A stretch of 64,000 bases of DNA. Source: Stappia stellulata. GTDB taxonomy: Bacteria > Pseudomonadota > Alphaproteobacteria > Rhizobiales > Stappiaceae. A program made the translations under genes and the position numbers. The stretch covers positions 62,001 to 126,000 of the forward strand of contig NZ_JAIVMF010000013.1 of NCBI RefSeq assembly GCF_020176715.1, read 5' to 3'. The notes under the pieces were generated by a model, which did no database searches, was not told the DNA's origin, and worked only from the letters and a program-made list of their open reading frames with translations. Shown here in pieces: positions 53,563 to 62,418 of the stretch (positions are counted from its first letter, which is position 1; every line of letters begins with the position of its first letter).

Positions 53563-54948
53563 TTAGAGCAGACGCAGCACCGCCTGGTCGGCCTGCGAGG
53601 ACAGCGACAGCGCCGTCGTGGACAGCGACTGACGGGTCTGCAGGGCCAGAAGGTTGGCGCCTTCCTCGTTGGTGTCGGCCAGAACCAGGTTGTCGGCACC
53701 CGTCTGCAGGGTGTTGATCAGATCCTTGGTGAAGTCCTCGCGGATGCTCACCGTGTTGAGGTTCGAACCGAAGGTCGAAGCGGTTTCCTGCAGCGTCGAC
53801 AGGGCGTCGGACAGGCTGTCGAGCGTTGCGTTGGCTTCGTCGTCGCTCAGGCTGGACACGGCGTTCAGGCTCAGGCCCGAAGACGTCAGGTCCTTGCCGC
53901 TGATGGTCAGCTCCGACTTCGAGGCCGCGTCGCGCTTCTCGTTGAAGGCCACGGTGAGCGTCGAGGACGAAGAGTTCACCAAGTTGGTGCCGTTGTAGCT
54001 GGAGTCGGCCGCAAGCTTGTCGATCTGGCCCAGGATTTCGTTGAACTGCGAGACCAGCTTCTGACGGGAAGAGGAGTTCGCGGCTGGATTGGCCTGGGTG
54101 GTGATCGACAGGCTGTCGGCAGCGCCCGCGGTCGCACCATCGGTGAAGGTCACCGCAGTTTCGCCGGCGTCCACATAGTCGCCGTCAGCCGGGGACGACA
54201 GGTCGACGTTGGAGTTGCTGCCGAAGCCGAGCGTGGCGGCCAGCGAGGTCGCCTGCGTCGTCGCCGTGGAGGCGTCGCCGCCCGTGTCGGTGATCGTCAG
54301 GTTCACCGTGTCCTGATCGCCGCCAGAGATCTTCAGCTTGCCGGCGTCGGTGACTTCGGCCGTGGCAACGCCCGAGGCGTTGATCACGTCGACCGCATCC
54401 TGCACGGTCGCAACCGCGCCGGAGCCGTCGACCTTCTGCGTCGTGCCGACGGTGATCGAGATGTTGGAGACCGAACCCGTGCCGGTATCGGTTGCCTGGA
54501 CCTCGATGGTGTCGCCGGCGGCGAAGCCGAGGTTCGACAGGGTCTGGCGCTTGGCCTGATCCTGGATCGTTTCACCGCCCACCGGCGTCAGGCCGTTGGT
54601 GGAGATCGACGAGGAGCTCTCGACGATCGTACCCGCGCCGGCGCCGCCATCCTGGAGTGCCTGGCGCGCGGTCGACTGGGCGCTTTCCACCAGCTTGGTG
54701 ATCGCCTTGATGCCGTTGTCGGCGGCCTCGATCGTCTTCGTCGCGTTGGAGATGCCGTCGAGCAGGTTCGACAGCTCGCCGGCACGCGAGTTGAGGCTCT
54801 TGGAGGTAAAGAAGTTCGTCGGGTTGTCGAGGGCCGAGGTAACCTTCTTGCCTGTGGCAAGGCGGTTCTGGGTCTGCGACATCATGTCAGCGGTCTGCTG
54901 AAGGTTGAGCAGGTTCTGGCGAACGCCAGCGGAAAGAGTAACACTCAT
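53563..54948 (-). CDS. Flagellin, tandem copy 3
   Basis: A 461-residue flagellin (SVTLSAGVRQNLLNLQQTADMM...) is related to copies 1 and 2 but clearly more diverged. Differences include SKSLNSRAGELSNLLDGISN in the N-terminal helix and LSDDEANATLDSLSDALSTLQETASTFG in the C-terminal part. The end (QADQAVLRLL) is conserved. ATG 54948 aligns with the starts of the other copies; an ATG two codons upstream (54954) is equally possible. It is the farthest upstream of the three, next to the divergent NeuB-like gene. Confidence 0.94.
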   Translation of the reverse strand: MSVTLSAGVRQNLLNLQQTADMMSQTQNRLATGKKVTSALDNPTNFFTSKSLNSRAGELSNLLDGISNATKTIEAADNGIKAITKLVESAQSTARQALQDGGAGAGTIVESSSSISTNGLTPVGGETIQDQAKRQTLSNLGFAAGDTIEVQATDTGTGSVSNISITVGTTQKVDGSGAVATVQDAVDVINASGVATAEVTDAGKLKISGGDQDTVNLTITDTGGDASTATTQATSLAATLGFGSNSNVDLSSPADGDYVDAGETAVTFTDGATAGAADSLSITTQANPAANSSSRQKLVSQFNEILGQIDKLAADSSYNGTNLVNSSSSTLTVAFNEKRDAASKSELTISGKDLTSSGLSLNAVSSLSDDEANATLDSLSDALSTLQETASTFGSNLNTVSIREDFTKDLINTLQTGADNLVLADTNEEGANLLALQTRQSLSTTALSLSSQADQAVLRLL

Positions 54949-54954
54949 TGTCAT

Positions 54955-55310
54955 CGTACCTTTCTGGTGCGGATCTTCACAACGGGTTCTCGTTGCCCGG
55001 TCACGTTAGGTCCGCTTTCCCGAACGGTTCGTAAAAACAAAGGGTTAACGTAGGTTAGGGTTAACGCTTCATTACAGGCGGCGCGGCAAGCGGGCGCGCG
55101 GTGCGCCCGTTTCCTCACGTGCTTGAAAGGTCTCGCCGAATCAGGCCGCATTCGCGATAATGCGGCGCAATTGTCCCTTTGAACCAAGGTTCGAAGAAGG
55201 AATGGAGCACGGCCTCGGTGAGCCAAAGTCGTGCAAAGGATCGCCCCGACCGGACTGCCTTCTGACGAAGGGTCGAGGTAAACGCCTCATAGTAGTTGGA
55301 AATATGCCAG
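54955..55310. other. Divergent intergenic region, flagellin 3 / sugar cluster
   Basis: No gene seen. AGGGTTAACG occurs twice with a 16-base period (55041-55050 and 55057-55066). On the - strand TTAA-CCCTTTG-TTTT sits about 80 bases before flagellin 3. A hairpin GCCGCATT-CGCGAT-AATGCGGC is at 55145-55166. The promoters for both directions must lie here. Confidence 0.5.
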
Positions 55311-56180
55311 ATGAGCCTCTTCTCGTTTGACCGGTGTGCGGTCGTCGCCGAAATCGGTATCAACCACAATGGAAGCCTCGATCTGGCTTTGGAGATGATC
55401 CGTGCCGCGCATCGCGTGGGATGCGACGCAGTCAAGTTTCAAAAGCGCTCCGTAGACGTGGTCTATTCGGCGGAAGAGCTTGCCCGGCCGCGCAAGTCGC
55501 CGCTCGGGGAGACCAACGGCGATCTGAAGCGCGGGCTTGAGTTCGACCGCAAGGACTATGAGCGGATCGCCGCCTTTTGTGCCGACCTCGGCATTGTCTG
55601 GTACGCCTCGCCTTGGGATGAGGAGGCGCTCGATTTTCTCGTCGACCTCAAGGCGCCCTATCTCAAGATCGCATCGGCGTCGGTGACGGACCGAAACCTC
55701 ATTGAGCGCGCCGCACGTTCCGGCATTCCGCTCCTGGTCTCAACGGGCATGTGCGACTTGAGAATGGTCCGCAGCGCCGTGGAAACCATTGAGGCGGCCG
55801 GCGGCGAAATCGCCTGCCTGTACCATTGCACCTCGACCTATCCGGCGCTGCCGGAGGAGATCAATCTCGCCGGCATCTCGACCCTGCGCGAACGCTTTCC
55901 CCATCTCAAGATCGGCTACTCCGGCCACGAAGAAGGCATCCTTCCAAGCATCCTGTCGATCGCTTACGGTGCGGTATCGGTGGAGCGGCATTTCACGCTC
56001 GACCGGGCAATGTGGGGCTCCGACCAGTCGTCGTCCATCGACGTGCCGCAGATGACCGAGATGATTGCCGGCATTCGCCTGGCGGAAAAGGCGCGCGGCG
56101 ACGGGCAGATCAGGATCTACGAGCGCGAACGCCCCGTTATGGAAAAGCTGCGCCGCAAGGACACCCTCAGCGTTGAGTGA
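55311..56180 (+). CDS. NeuB-family nonulosonic acid synthase, lacking the SAF domain
   Basis: This is a NeuB-type enzyme that condenses phosphoenolpyruvate with an N-acyl-hexosamine to form a nine-carbon sialic-type sugar. The 289-residue TIM-barrel has VAEIGINHNGSLDLALEMI, VKFQKRSVD, WYASPWDEEALDFL, LKIASASVTDRNLI, LLVSTGMCDL, CTSTYPALPEEINLAGI, GYSGHEEGI and ERHFTLDRAMWGSDQ, all NeuB motifs. It stops where typical NeuB proteins (about 345 residues) continue into the C-terminal antifreeze-like SAF domain. ATG 55311 was preferred to TTG 55296. It leads a four-gene + strand run with overlapping junctions. Confidence 0.85.
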   Translation: MSLFSFDRCAVVAEIGINHNGSLDLALEMIRAAHRVGCDAVKFQKRSVDVVYSAEELARPRKSPLGETNGDLKRGLEFDRKDYERIAAFCADLGIVWYASPWDEEALDFLVDLKAPYLKIASASVTDRNLIERAARSGIPLLVSTGMCDLRMVRSAVETIEAAGGEIACLYHCTSTYPALPEEINLAGISTLRERFPHLKIGYSGHEEGILPSILSIAYGAVSVERHFTLDRAMWGSDQSSSIDVPQMTEMIAGIRLAEKARGDGQIRIYERERPVMEKLRRKDTLSVE

Positions 56181-56199
56181 CCCCGACGCCTCGAGCGAG

Positions 56200-57369
56200 A
56201 TGCGCAAGCTGACGGCCCTACATCTGGCGTCCTTTGTGGGAAATCTCGGCGACAATGCCATGCACGATGGCGAGTATCGCACGCGCGCGGCCGATCTGCC
56301 GTTTTGCCTGGATCACCGCGCCTGCGAGGTTCGAGACTTCATCCATTGGCACGAGAGGTCGTTCGACGAGCGTTTCGTTGCGGACGCGGCGCGTGCCGAT
56401 GTGCTCGTCGTTGGCGGGTTCAGCGTGTTTCAGCTTTGGCGCGACACCACCGTTTCCGGCACCTATCTCGATGTGAGCGCAGAGTTTTTCGCAAACCTTC
56501 CATGCCCGGTGCTGTTTCACGGGCTTGGATGCGATGCGACGCGTGGCGTGAATCCGCTTGCCGTCGAGCGAACGCGCGCCTTTCTGGATGTGCTTCTGCC
56601 GCGGGAAGACTGTCGCTTTTCTCTGCGCAACGACGGCTCGGTGGACCTGATCCGCGCGCATCTGGGACCCCGCTACGCCGACGCGATGGAGATCGTTCCC
56701 GACGGCGGCCTCTTTGGCGAACCCAGGAGCCATGTCCATGCCGGACTTTCTGCCGATGCGCGCTTCATTGCCGTCAATCTGGCCGGAGACATGCCGGACA
56801 AGCGCTACCGGAGCGCGGATGGCGTTGATCTGACGGAACGCTTCGCGCGGGAGGTCGCCGATGGGCTCGGCGCGCTGATGGCGGAGGATCCCACCCTTCA
56901 ATGCGTGTTCGTGCCGCATATCTATAGCGACTTTGAGCCCATCTCGGCCGTACTCGACGCCTTCGACGACCGGCTGCGGCGCACGCGCGTTCTCGTTGCC
57001 GGCCTTGCCCAGGGCGAGGCGGGCTGGTCCGCCTCCTTCGATCTCTACCGGCGCGCATCAGCGGCGATTTCCATGCGCTATCACGCATCGCTTGGGTCGA
57101 TCGGGTTCGGGACACCCGTTCGCGGTATCTCCACCCACCACAAGGTCGAGGGCCAGTTCGCGGCCTATGGTCTTGCCGAGCGCTGTCATCCGTTTTTGGA
57201 GCACAGCGACCTTCGGCCGCTCTTTGCCGGGCTAGCGCGCGACCTCGCCGATCCCGAACCGGTGCGCCGGCAATTCCTTGAGATCAGGCGGTCGGAGCGG
57301 GCGCGGCTGTCGCGGTATCATGGCGAGGTCGCGACCTGGCTCATGGGCCAGACGGGGGCGCGCGCGTGA
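56200..57369 (+). CDS. Polysaccharide pyruvyl transferase family protein
   Basis: The 389-residue protein resembles WcaK/CsaB pyruvyl transferases, which add ketal pyruvate to sugars. The N-terminal part has LHLASFVGNLGDNAMHDG and the C-terminal part SMRYHASLGSIGFGTPVRGI, the R-x-H motif region of the family, with STHHKVEGQF after it. A TTG at 56173 overlapping the NeuB stop is an alternative start. In nonulosonic acid clusters such proteins decorate or polymerise glycans; the acceptor is not known. The stop overlaps the next gene. Confidence 0.75.
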   Translation: MRKLTALHLASFVGNLGDNAMHDGEYRTRAADLPFCLDHRACEVRDFIHWHERSFDERFVADAARADVLVVGGFSVFQLWRDTTVSGTYLDVSAEFFANLPCPVLFHGLGCDATRGVNPLAVERTRAFLDVLLPREDCRFSLRNDGSVDLIRAHLGPRYADAMEIVPDGGLFGEPRSHVHAGLSADARFIAVNLAGDMPDKRYRSADGVDLTERFAREVADGLGALMAEDPTLQCVFVPHIYSDFEPISAVLDAFDDRLRRTRVLVAGLAQGEAGWSASFDLYRRASAAISMRYHASLGSIGFGTPVRGISTHHKVEGQFAAYGLAERCHPFLEHSDLRPLFAGLARDLADPEPVRRQFLEIRRSERARLSRYHGEVATWLMGQTGARA

Positions 57370-58118
57370 GTTCAATCATCGACGAGTGTCTCGCGCTCTA
57401 CGGGTCGGATGCCTATTTCGTGCGCTATCCCGCGCGCGAGGCGGAGGTTGAGTATTGGGACGAAAAGCGCGATCCCGATGGAAACATTCGCGATCTCGCC
57501 GCCGAACGGGACCAGCGCAAGGCGGATCTTGCCTATATCGCGGACGCGGTGAATGCGCGGGCCGCCGGGCGCGTGGTCGATGTCGGCTGCGGGCTGGGCG
57601 AATTGCTCGAACAGATTTCCCCGAAACACGAGCGCGTCGGCGTCGATCCGTCCGAACGCGCCGTCGAGGTCGCGGCGGAGCGCAGCGGCGCGCGCACGCT
57701 GCGCGGGGAGCTCTCCGTCGATCTCTTTCCGGCGGGCTCCTGCGACACCATCATTGCGCATCATGTCATCGAGCATATCGAGGAGCCGGTGGGATTCGTC
57801 GAGACCGTGCGGCACCTGCTTGCACCGGGCGGGGTGTTCGTCGTCGGTACGCCGAATTTTGCCAGCGCGGCCGCCCGCCGGTTCGGTGAGCGCTTCCGCT
57901 TGCTGCACGATCCGACGCATGTCAGCCTTTTCACCGACGACTCGCTCCTGCGTCTCTTGCGCGATTTCGGGTTTCGCGTCGCGGCGGTGGAGTATCCCTT
58001 TTTCGGGACGCGCTTTGCCACCGACGAGGCCTGGGCACGCATGCTTGACGCGGAGAAGGGCGTGTCGCCGGCATTTTGGGGGTCCTTCGTGACGGTCTTT
58101 GCGGAAAAAACATCATGA
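57366..58118 (+). CDS. SAM-dependent methyltransferase (Methyltransf_23 type)
   Basis: The 250-residue class I methyltransferase has the SAM-binding VVDVGCGLGELLEQI (about 69-83), DTIIAHHVIEHIEEPVGFV and LAPGGVFVVGTPNFAS. The HHVIEH and GTPN patterns are common in sugar and lipid methyltransferases of glycan clusters. It starts with GTG at 57366 in a GTGA overlap with the pyruvyl transferase gene and ends in an ATGA overlap with the cytidylyltransferase gene. It may methylate the flagellin glycan. Confidence 0.8.
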   Translation: MSSIIDECLALYGSDAYFVRYPAREAEVEYWDEKRDPDGNIRDLAAERDQRKADLAYIADAVNARAAGRVVDVGCGLGELLEQISPKHERVGVDPSERAVEVAAERSGARTLRGELSVDLFPAGSCDTIIAHHVIEHIEEPVGFVETVRHLLAPGGVFVVGTPNFASAAARRFGERFRLLHDPTHVSLFTDDSLLRLLRDFGFRVAAVEYPFFGTRFATDEAWARMLDAEKGVSPAFWGSFVTVFAEKTS

Positions 58119-58822
58119 TTTGCGATGCCATCGTGCTGGCACGCGGCGGATCCAAGGGGATCCCGCGGAAGAACCTCGTGCCCGTTTGCGGCAAGCCGCT
58201 GATCGCCTGGACGATCGAGGCCGCCCGCGCCTCCGGGTTCGTCCGCGATGTGGTGGTCTCCACCGACAGCGAGGAAATCGCGGAGACGGCCCGGAGCTTT
58301 GGCGCGCGGGTGCCGGTGCTGCGTCCCGACGATCTGGCGACCGACACATCGCCGGCGGAGGGCGCGCTGCGTCACGCACTTGCCGAGATTTGCAGGCCGG
58401 AAACACCGGAAGCGGTGCTGTTTCCGCAGGTGACGTCGCCGGTCCGCCGTCGCGATACGCTGGCCGACGCCTTCCGGCACTTCGTCGAGGGGGACTATGA
58501 TTCCCTGTTTTCGGCGCGCCTGATCCGCAACTACATCTGGCGCAACCTGCCCGAGCCGCAGCCGCTTTACGATCCGCACAACCGCTTGATGCGCCAGCAG
58601 ATCCCGCCCGAGGACCGCTATTATCGCGAGACCGGCAATTTCTACCTCTTCCGTACCCAGAGCTTTCTGGAGACGGGTTGCCGGCTGACGGGGCGGATCG
58701 GGTTTTTCGAGACCACCGACGAGGAGGTGGTCGAGATCGACGAGCCGGACGACATTGCGGTCGCCGAACTCATGCTGGAGCGGCTTGCCCGAAATCTCGA
58801 CATCCATCCGATCCAGATGTGA
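58115..58822 (+). CDS. CMP-nonulosonic acid cytidylyltransferase (NeuA-like)
   Basis: This enzyme would activate a nonulosonic acid as CMP-sugar for transfer. The 235-residue nucleotidyltransferase has IVLARGGSKGIPRKNLVPV (NTP-binding), STDSEEIAETARSFGA, VLFPQVTSPVRRRDTLADA and YRETGNFYLFR, the NeuA/NeuA-like pattern. ATG 58115 overlaps the methyltransferase stop. Together with the NeuB-like gene it gives synthesis and activation steps; the enzymes making the hexosamine precursor are not in the window. Confidence 0.88.
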   Translation: MICDAIVLARGGSKGIPRKNLVPVCGKPLIAWTIEAARASGFVRDVVVSTDSEEIAETARSFGARVPVLRPDDLATDTSPAEGALRHALAEICRPETPEAVLFPQVTSPVRRRDTLADAFRHFVEGDYDSLFSARLIRNYIWRNLPEPQPLYDPHNRLMRQQIPPEDRYYRETGNFYLFRTQSFLETGCRLTGRIGFFETTDEEVVEIDEPDDIAVAELMLERLARNLDIHPIQM

Positions 58823-58846
58823 GCGGCCGCGCGTCTCGGAACGGCC

Positions 58847-60661
58847 TCAGGTCCGCTCCCTGCACCAGGCCTCGAGATCCGACACCAGGCGCGGGACGAT
58901 GTCCTTCGCCGGACGTTGCGGGTCGAGACGCAGATAGCACGTGGCGGGCGCCCAGGGCGGGGTGTCGGCGCCAAGCAGCACCGTTCCGGTCACCGGGCCG
59001 AACCGCCAGGCGGGAACCCCGAGCGCGCCGGCCATGTCGGCGACCGAGGTATTCGCGGAAATCACCAGATCCATGCAGGCGGTGAGCGCCGCGACGGTCT
59101 CAAGGTCGTTGAAGAGGTCGAGGTCGCTCCAGCGGTGGAGGGTGATCGGCCTTTTGGCCTGTATCTCCGCGATCTCGGCGCTGCGATCAGTGTAGTCGAG
59201 CAGCACGAAGTCGACGGCCGCGTTTTCGAGAAGCGGAAGCAGATCCTCAAGCGTCAGATAGGAGTGGCGGCGCAGGCCGGACCGGTTGCCGCTGGTCCAG
59301 CTCAGTCCGACCTTCGGACGGGTGCCGTCAAGCGGCGGACGCGCTTTCAGTGCCGCGATACGTTGCGGGTCCGCGGTCAGATAGCCGGGGTCCGCCGGAA
59401 AGGCCGCATGGGTGGGGCGCAGATACATCGGCAAGGTGCCGAAGGCGCACTGCAAGTCGAAGTCCTCTTCCCCAACAAGCATGCCGCGCGCTTCATGCTG
59501 CCTCGGGCGAACCTCCGCTTGCGGAAAATTGCGGGCGAGCAGCGGCACGATCTTCGGGTGACATTCCACGATCAGCCGGTCGGCCTGAGCGATAAGCTCG
59601 GCAAACATGGAGGCCGAGCGCAGCACGTCGCCGATGCCTTGGTCGTCCCAGATCATCAATGTCTTGCCGGCAAGCGGTTCGCCCTGCCATTTGGGCCGTG
59701 AGAACCTGCGGGTGATCAGGCCGGTCAGATTGGCCTCCACGCGCCGTTCGGCGAGGGGCCAGCCGCGCGTCAGGTCGCCGATGGACAGATAGGCAAAGCC
59801 GAGCGTCATTGCGGCCTCATGCCGCTCTGGATCGCGCGTATGGGCGATCTCCAGATCCGCGACCGCCTCGCCGAAGCGGCCGAGATGATAGAGCGCCTTG
59901 CCGCGCACGAGCCGGCTGTCCACGGTGTCCAGACCGAGGCTTAGAGCCGTGTCGGCTTCCTCGACCGCCAGAGCGTATGCGCCGCATCCCCAATGGCTGT
60001 TGGCGAGGCTGAGATGATAGGTCGCGTCGCGGTCGAGGTTGAAGGCGTCGCTACGCGCCATCAGCAGATCGCGGGCCTCCGGGGCCCGGTCAAGCTGATT
60101 GAGCGCATCCGCCAATGAGAGAATCGCACCGGTATGCGTTGGCTCGGCTTCAAGCGCAAAGCCCAGGAGCTTGGCCGCTTCTTCGTGCTTTCCGGCAAGG
60201 TTCAGCGTCTGGCCGAATTCGATCAGCGCCTCGCTGTTTTCTGGAGCCGCGCGTACGGCGGTGTCAAAAGCGGGAAGCGCTTCGGCGATGCGTCCGGCCC
60301 GGCGCAGGAGCGACGCGCGGCGGTGGAGGAGGGCGGGGTCGGTGGAGGCTTGGATGTCGGCTTCAGCGGTTGCCGATGCGGTTTCGATCTCGCCGAGACG
60401 CTCCAGGCACTCCAACCGGTTGACGCGGTATCGCGCTTCAGTTGGGGCAAGCGCAATCGCCTTTTCAAACAAGGAGAGCGCGCGTTTGGGAAAACCCTGC
60501 TCAAGAAAGCACAAGCCCAGAAGGTTCACGGCCTCTGTGTTCCCCGGGTCCTTCTTCAGGATCTTTTCATAGAGCGCGCGGGCGCGCGCGACGTTGCCGT
60601 CGCGTTGCAGGAGAAGCGCCTTGCGCATCTGGTCCAAAATTGCAGGAGAGGGGGCCGGCAT
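58847..60661 (-). CDS. TPR-repeat protein with C-terminal glycosyltransferase domain
   Basis: The 604-residue protein has about eight TPR units (10-310), for example ARARALYEKILKKDPGNTEAVNLLGLCFLEQG. A C-terminal domain (about 340-600) follows with LMIWDDQGIGDVLRSASMFAELI, VECHPKIVPLLARNFP, KVGLSWTSGNRSG and DLVISANTSVADMAGALGVPAW, like GT9-type glycosyltransferases. Proteins of this build are found beside flagellin genes and are candidate flagellin glycosyltransferases. It reads against the sugar genes and converges with the NeuA-like gene. It has no signal peptide and is cytoplasmic. Confidence 0.82.
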   Translation of the reverse strand: MPAPSPAILDQMRKALLLQRDGNVARARALYEKILKKDPGNTEAVNLLGLCFLEQGFPKRALSLFEKAIALAPTEARYRVNRLECLERLGEIETASATAEADIQASTDPALLHRRASLLRRAGRIAEALPAFDTAVRAAPENSEALIEFGQTLNLAGKHEEAAKLLGFALEAEPTHTGAILSLADALNQLDRAPEARDLLMARSDAFNLDRDATYHLSLANSHWGCGAYALAVEEADTALSLGLDTVDSRLVRGKALYHLGRFGEAVADLEIAHTRDPERHEAAMTLGFAYLSIGDLTRGWPLAERRVEANLTGLITRRFSRPKWQGEPLAGKTLMIWDDQGIGDVLRSASMFAELIAQADRLIVECHPKIVPLLARNFPQAEVRPRQHEARGMLVGEEDFDLQCAFGTLPMYLRPTHAAFPADPGYLTADPQRIAALKARPPLDGTRPKVGLSWTSGNRSGLRRHSYLTLEDLLPLLENAAVDFVLLDYTDRSAEIAEIQAKRPITLHRWSDLDLFNDLETVAALTACMDLVISANTSVADMAGALGVPAWRFGPVTGTVLLGADTPPWAPATCYLRLDPQRPAKDIVPRLVSDLEAWCRERT

Positions 60662-60816
60662 GCGCCATCCGTTCGCTGGGCGTGGGAGGCGCGACTATAG
60701 CTGATTCGGACAGCGGTCCTTGCGTTGCGTCGCCGCGTGCTGGAGCCGCAACGCGTCGCCATGACCGTCCTTTCCGATCCGGCCAGAAGCCCGCGAAAGC
60801 AGGGCCGTCCGCGGGC

Positions 60817-61191
60817 TCAAAGGCTGCGATTGACGCCCAGGCCGGTCATGTCCTTGTGCGTCGTTTCCGCGAAGGCGCGGCGCAGGCGCAGCAGCGATTC
60901 ATCGGGGATCTGGCGGACAACCTCGCCGGTTTCGGTGTCGATTGCCCGGAACACCAGCGAATCGGTGATCGTGTCGCGGTATTCCTCGCGCTTGAGGTCT
61001 TGTGGCGCGGAAGCGGGCTGCGACGCCGGGTTTTCCGCTTCCGGCCGAGCGGCCTCGCTTTCCTGCGAAGGCTGAACCGCCTTTTCCGGAGCTACGTCGG
61101 TCGGTGCCGCCGGCGGATTGACCGCTTCCCGGCCCCGAAGGGGCGCCAATGCCGTTTGATAGGCCGGCGCCCTGGTCACTCCCGTTTCCAT
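60817..61191 (-). CDS. FlaG-like flagellar protein
   Basis: This 124-residue protein has a disordered Pro/Ala/Glu-rich N-terminus (about 1-65) and a short folded C-terminus DSLVFRAIDTETGEVVRQIP. That segment matches the FlaG family (ID-x-TGEVVRQIP). FlaG affects filament length in other bacteria; here the role is inferred from the motif and flagellar context. It is transcribed alone on the - strand between the TPR gene and the flgI unit. Confidence 0.7.
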   Translation of the reverse strand: METGVTRAPAYQTALAPLRGREAVNPPAAPTDVAPEKAVQPSQESEAARPEAENPASQPASAPQDLKREEYRDTITDSLVFRAIDTETGEVVRQIPDESLLRLRRAFAETTHKDMTGLGVNRSL

Positions 61192-61600
61192 GCCCTCAGT
61201 CTCCTCATCGGGCGGGAGGTCGAAATGCCCTTCTCGCCGTTATGGTAACGTCACGGAGTCTCGTCAGATTAACCATGTTTTCGCTGTCTTCTTTGATTGC
61301 GAATACACTCGTTCAAGGCCCGCAACTTACATAGATATGGTACTGACGTTATTCGAAAACTGTGAATACTGCGTTAAAGGATTCGTTAGCATTTGGCTTT
61401 GATGCGAACTGATCCTGATTCGTTCCCGGTACGGTCCGATGTTCGCCCTCCAGATCGTAAACAGGTGGCGTCGCGGGGGACCTCTGCGCCGGCTTGACTG
61501 TCGGTGTCTCGAGGTCTCGAAAGCAAAATGCCGACCCGCATGGCGGGCCGGCATTGAAGCAGGATTATTTTTTGGGGGCGCCTGCAACCGGCGCCTGGCG
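61192..61600. other. Intergenic region between FlaG-like gene and flgN-like gene
   Basis: No gene seen. It is AT-rich from 61240 to 61400 and probably holds the promoter of the FlaG-like gene. It contains the terminator at 61527-61555 and a T-run near 61568-61573. Confidence 0.5.
61527..61555 (-). terminator. Terminator of the flgI operon
   Basis: On the - strand AATGCCGGCCCGC-CAT-GCGGGTCGGCATT pairs over 13 bases (one G-T) and is followed by TTTGC. It lies 45 bases after the flgN-like stop. Confidence 0.75.
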
Positions 61601-62098
61601 TCAGAGTGCGCGATTGACGGCGATGCCGTCTGCCGGGGACGGGCCGCGGGGGGCGGATCCGCCCGGCCCATAGGTGGTGGGCGCGCGGCGCGACCCCGCA
61701 CCTTCGGCGACCTTGCGCATCAGCCCGTCGGCCACTTCGCGGGCGGTGGCGAGCACCGCCAGGTTGATCCGCAGCACCGGCTGGAACTCGGCATGGCGGC
61801 GCTTGAGCTCATCGACCGAAGACGGGGCAAGATTGCCGAGCGCCACCGTCTGGTCGCGCACATAGGTCATGCCGCGCATGTAGATGCTGACGAGATTGGC
61901 TTTCTCCGGCTGCAGCGCGCCTGCTTCCTCCAGTTTGCCCGCGCGCACCAGATCCGTTTCCCGCTCCACCACGGCCAGAAGGTCCGCCATGGTGGCCGAC
62001 AGGCGGCGACAGGTGGCTTCAGCGGCTTCGCGGTCGACAATGGTGCCGGAGAAAAACTCGGGCGCCAGCGCGGCGATCGTCTTTGTGTCGAGGCTCAT
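61601..62098 (-). CDS. FlgN-like or other small flagellar protein
   Basis: This 165-residue protein is mostly helical: LSATMADLLAVVERETDLVRAGKLEEAGAL, then KANLVSIYMRGMTYVRDQTVALG. A charged, helical build of about 140 residues is what is known of FlgN-type chaperones of the hook-junction proteins. It is the third gene after flgI and the rod-binding gene, with a 4-base overlap. The C-terminal tail is disordered (TTYGPGGSAPRGPSP). I am not sure of the FlgN assignment. Confidence 0.6.
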   Translation of the reverse strand: MSLDTKTIAALAPEFFSGTIVDREAAEATCRRLSATMADLLAVVERETDLVRAGKLEEAGALQPEKANLVSIYMRGMTYVRDQTVALGNLAPSSVDELKRRHAEFQPVLRINLAVLATAREVADGLMRKVAEGAGSRRAPTTYGPGGSAPRGPSPADGIAVNRAL

Positions 62099-62418
62099 TG
62101 TCCGTTCGTCTCCTGAAGAGCGAGAAGCTCGCGCTGGATGGAATCGGCGATGCCGATGCCGCCGGCGCGGGCGATGGTGTCGGAATATTGTTCGACCAGC
62201 ATGCCGCTCCAGGCGTCGGACCCGGCGCCGCCGCCCCAGGTGCCGCCGTCCTCTTCCAGGCCCGCGAACATCGACTGGAACATGGTGTTGAGGAAGATCG
62301 CCTCGAACTCTTCCGCCTGGGCCCGGCTGCTCGACTGGGCAGCGGCCGGGGCGCCGAGCGCCTGGAGGCGCCCCTGTGCGGCGGTGAGGGCGGGATCGTT
62401 GGTGACGGCGTTGATCAT
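62095..62418 (-). CDS. Rod-binding protein, FlgJ N-terminal/CheL type
   Basis: The 107-residue product has QAEEFEAIFLNTMFQSMFAGL and GGAGSDAWSGMLVEQYSDTIARAGGIGIA, the FlgJ rod-binding domain pattern without the muramidase domain. Caulobacter CheL and rhizobial FlgJ-like proteins are of this kind. ATG 62418 overlaps the flgI stop (TGATG); a GTG at 62421 is possible. It may cap the growing rod. Confidence 0.85.
   Translation of the reverse strand: MINAVTNDPALTAAQGRLQALGAPAAAQSSSRAQAEEFEAIFLNTMFQSMFAGLEEDGGTWGGGAGSDAWSGMLVEQYSDTIARAGGIGIADSIQRELLALQETNGQ

Noticed and set aside
55115-55435. 106-codon - strand frame upstream of the NeuB-like gene
   Set aside because: It overlaps the start of the NeuB-like gene antisense and the likely divergent promoters.
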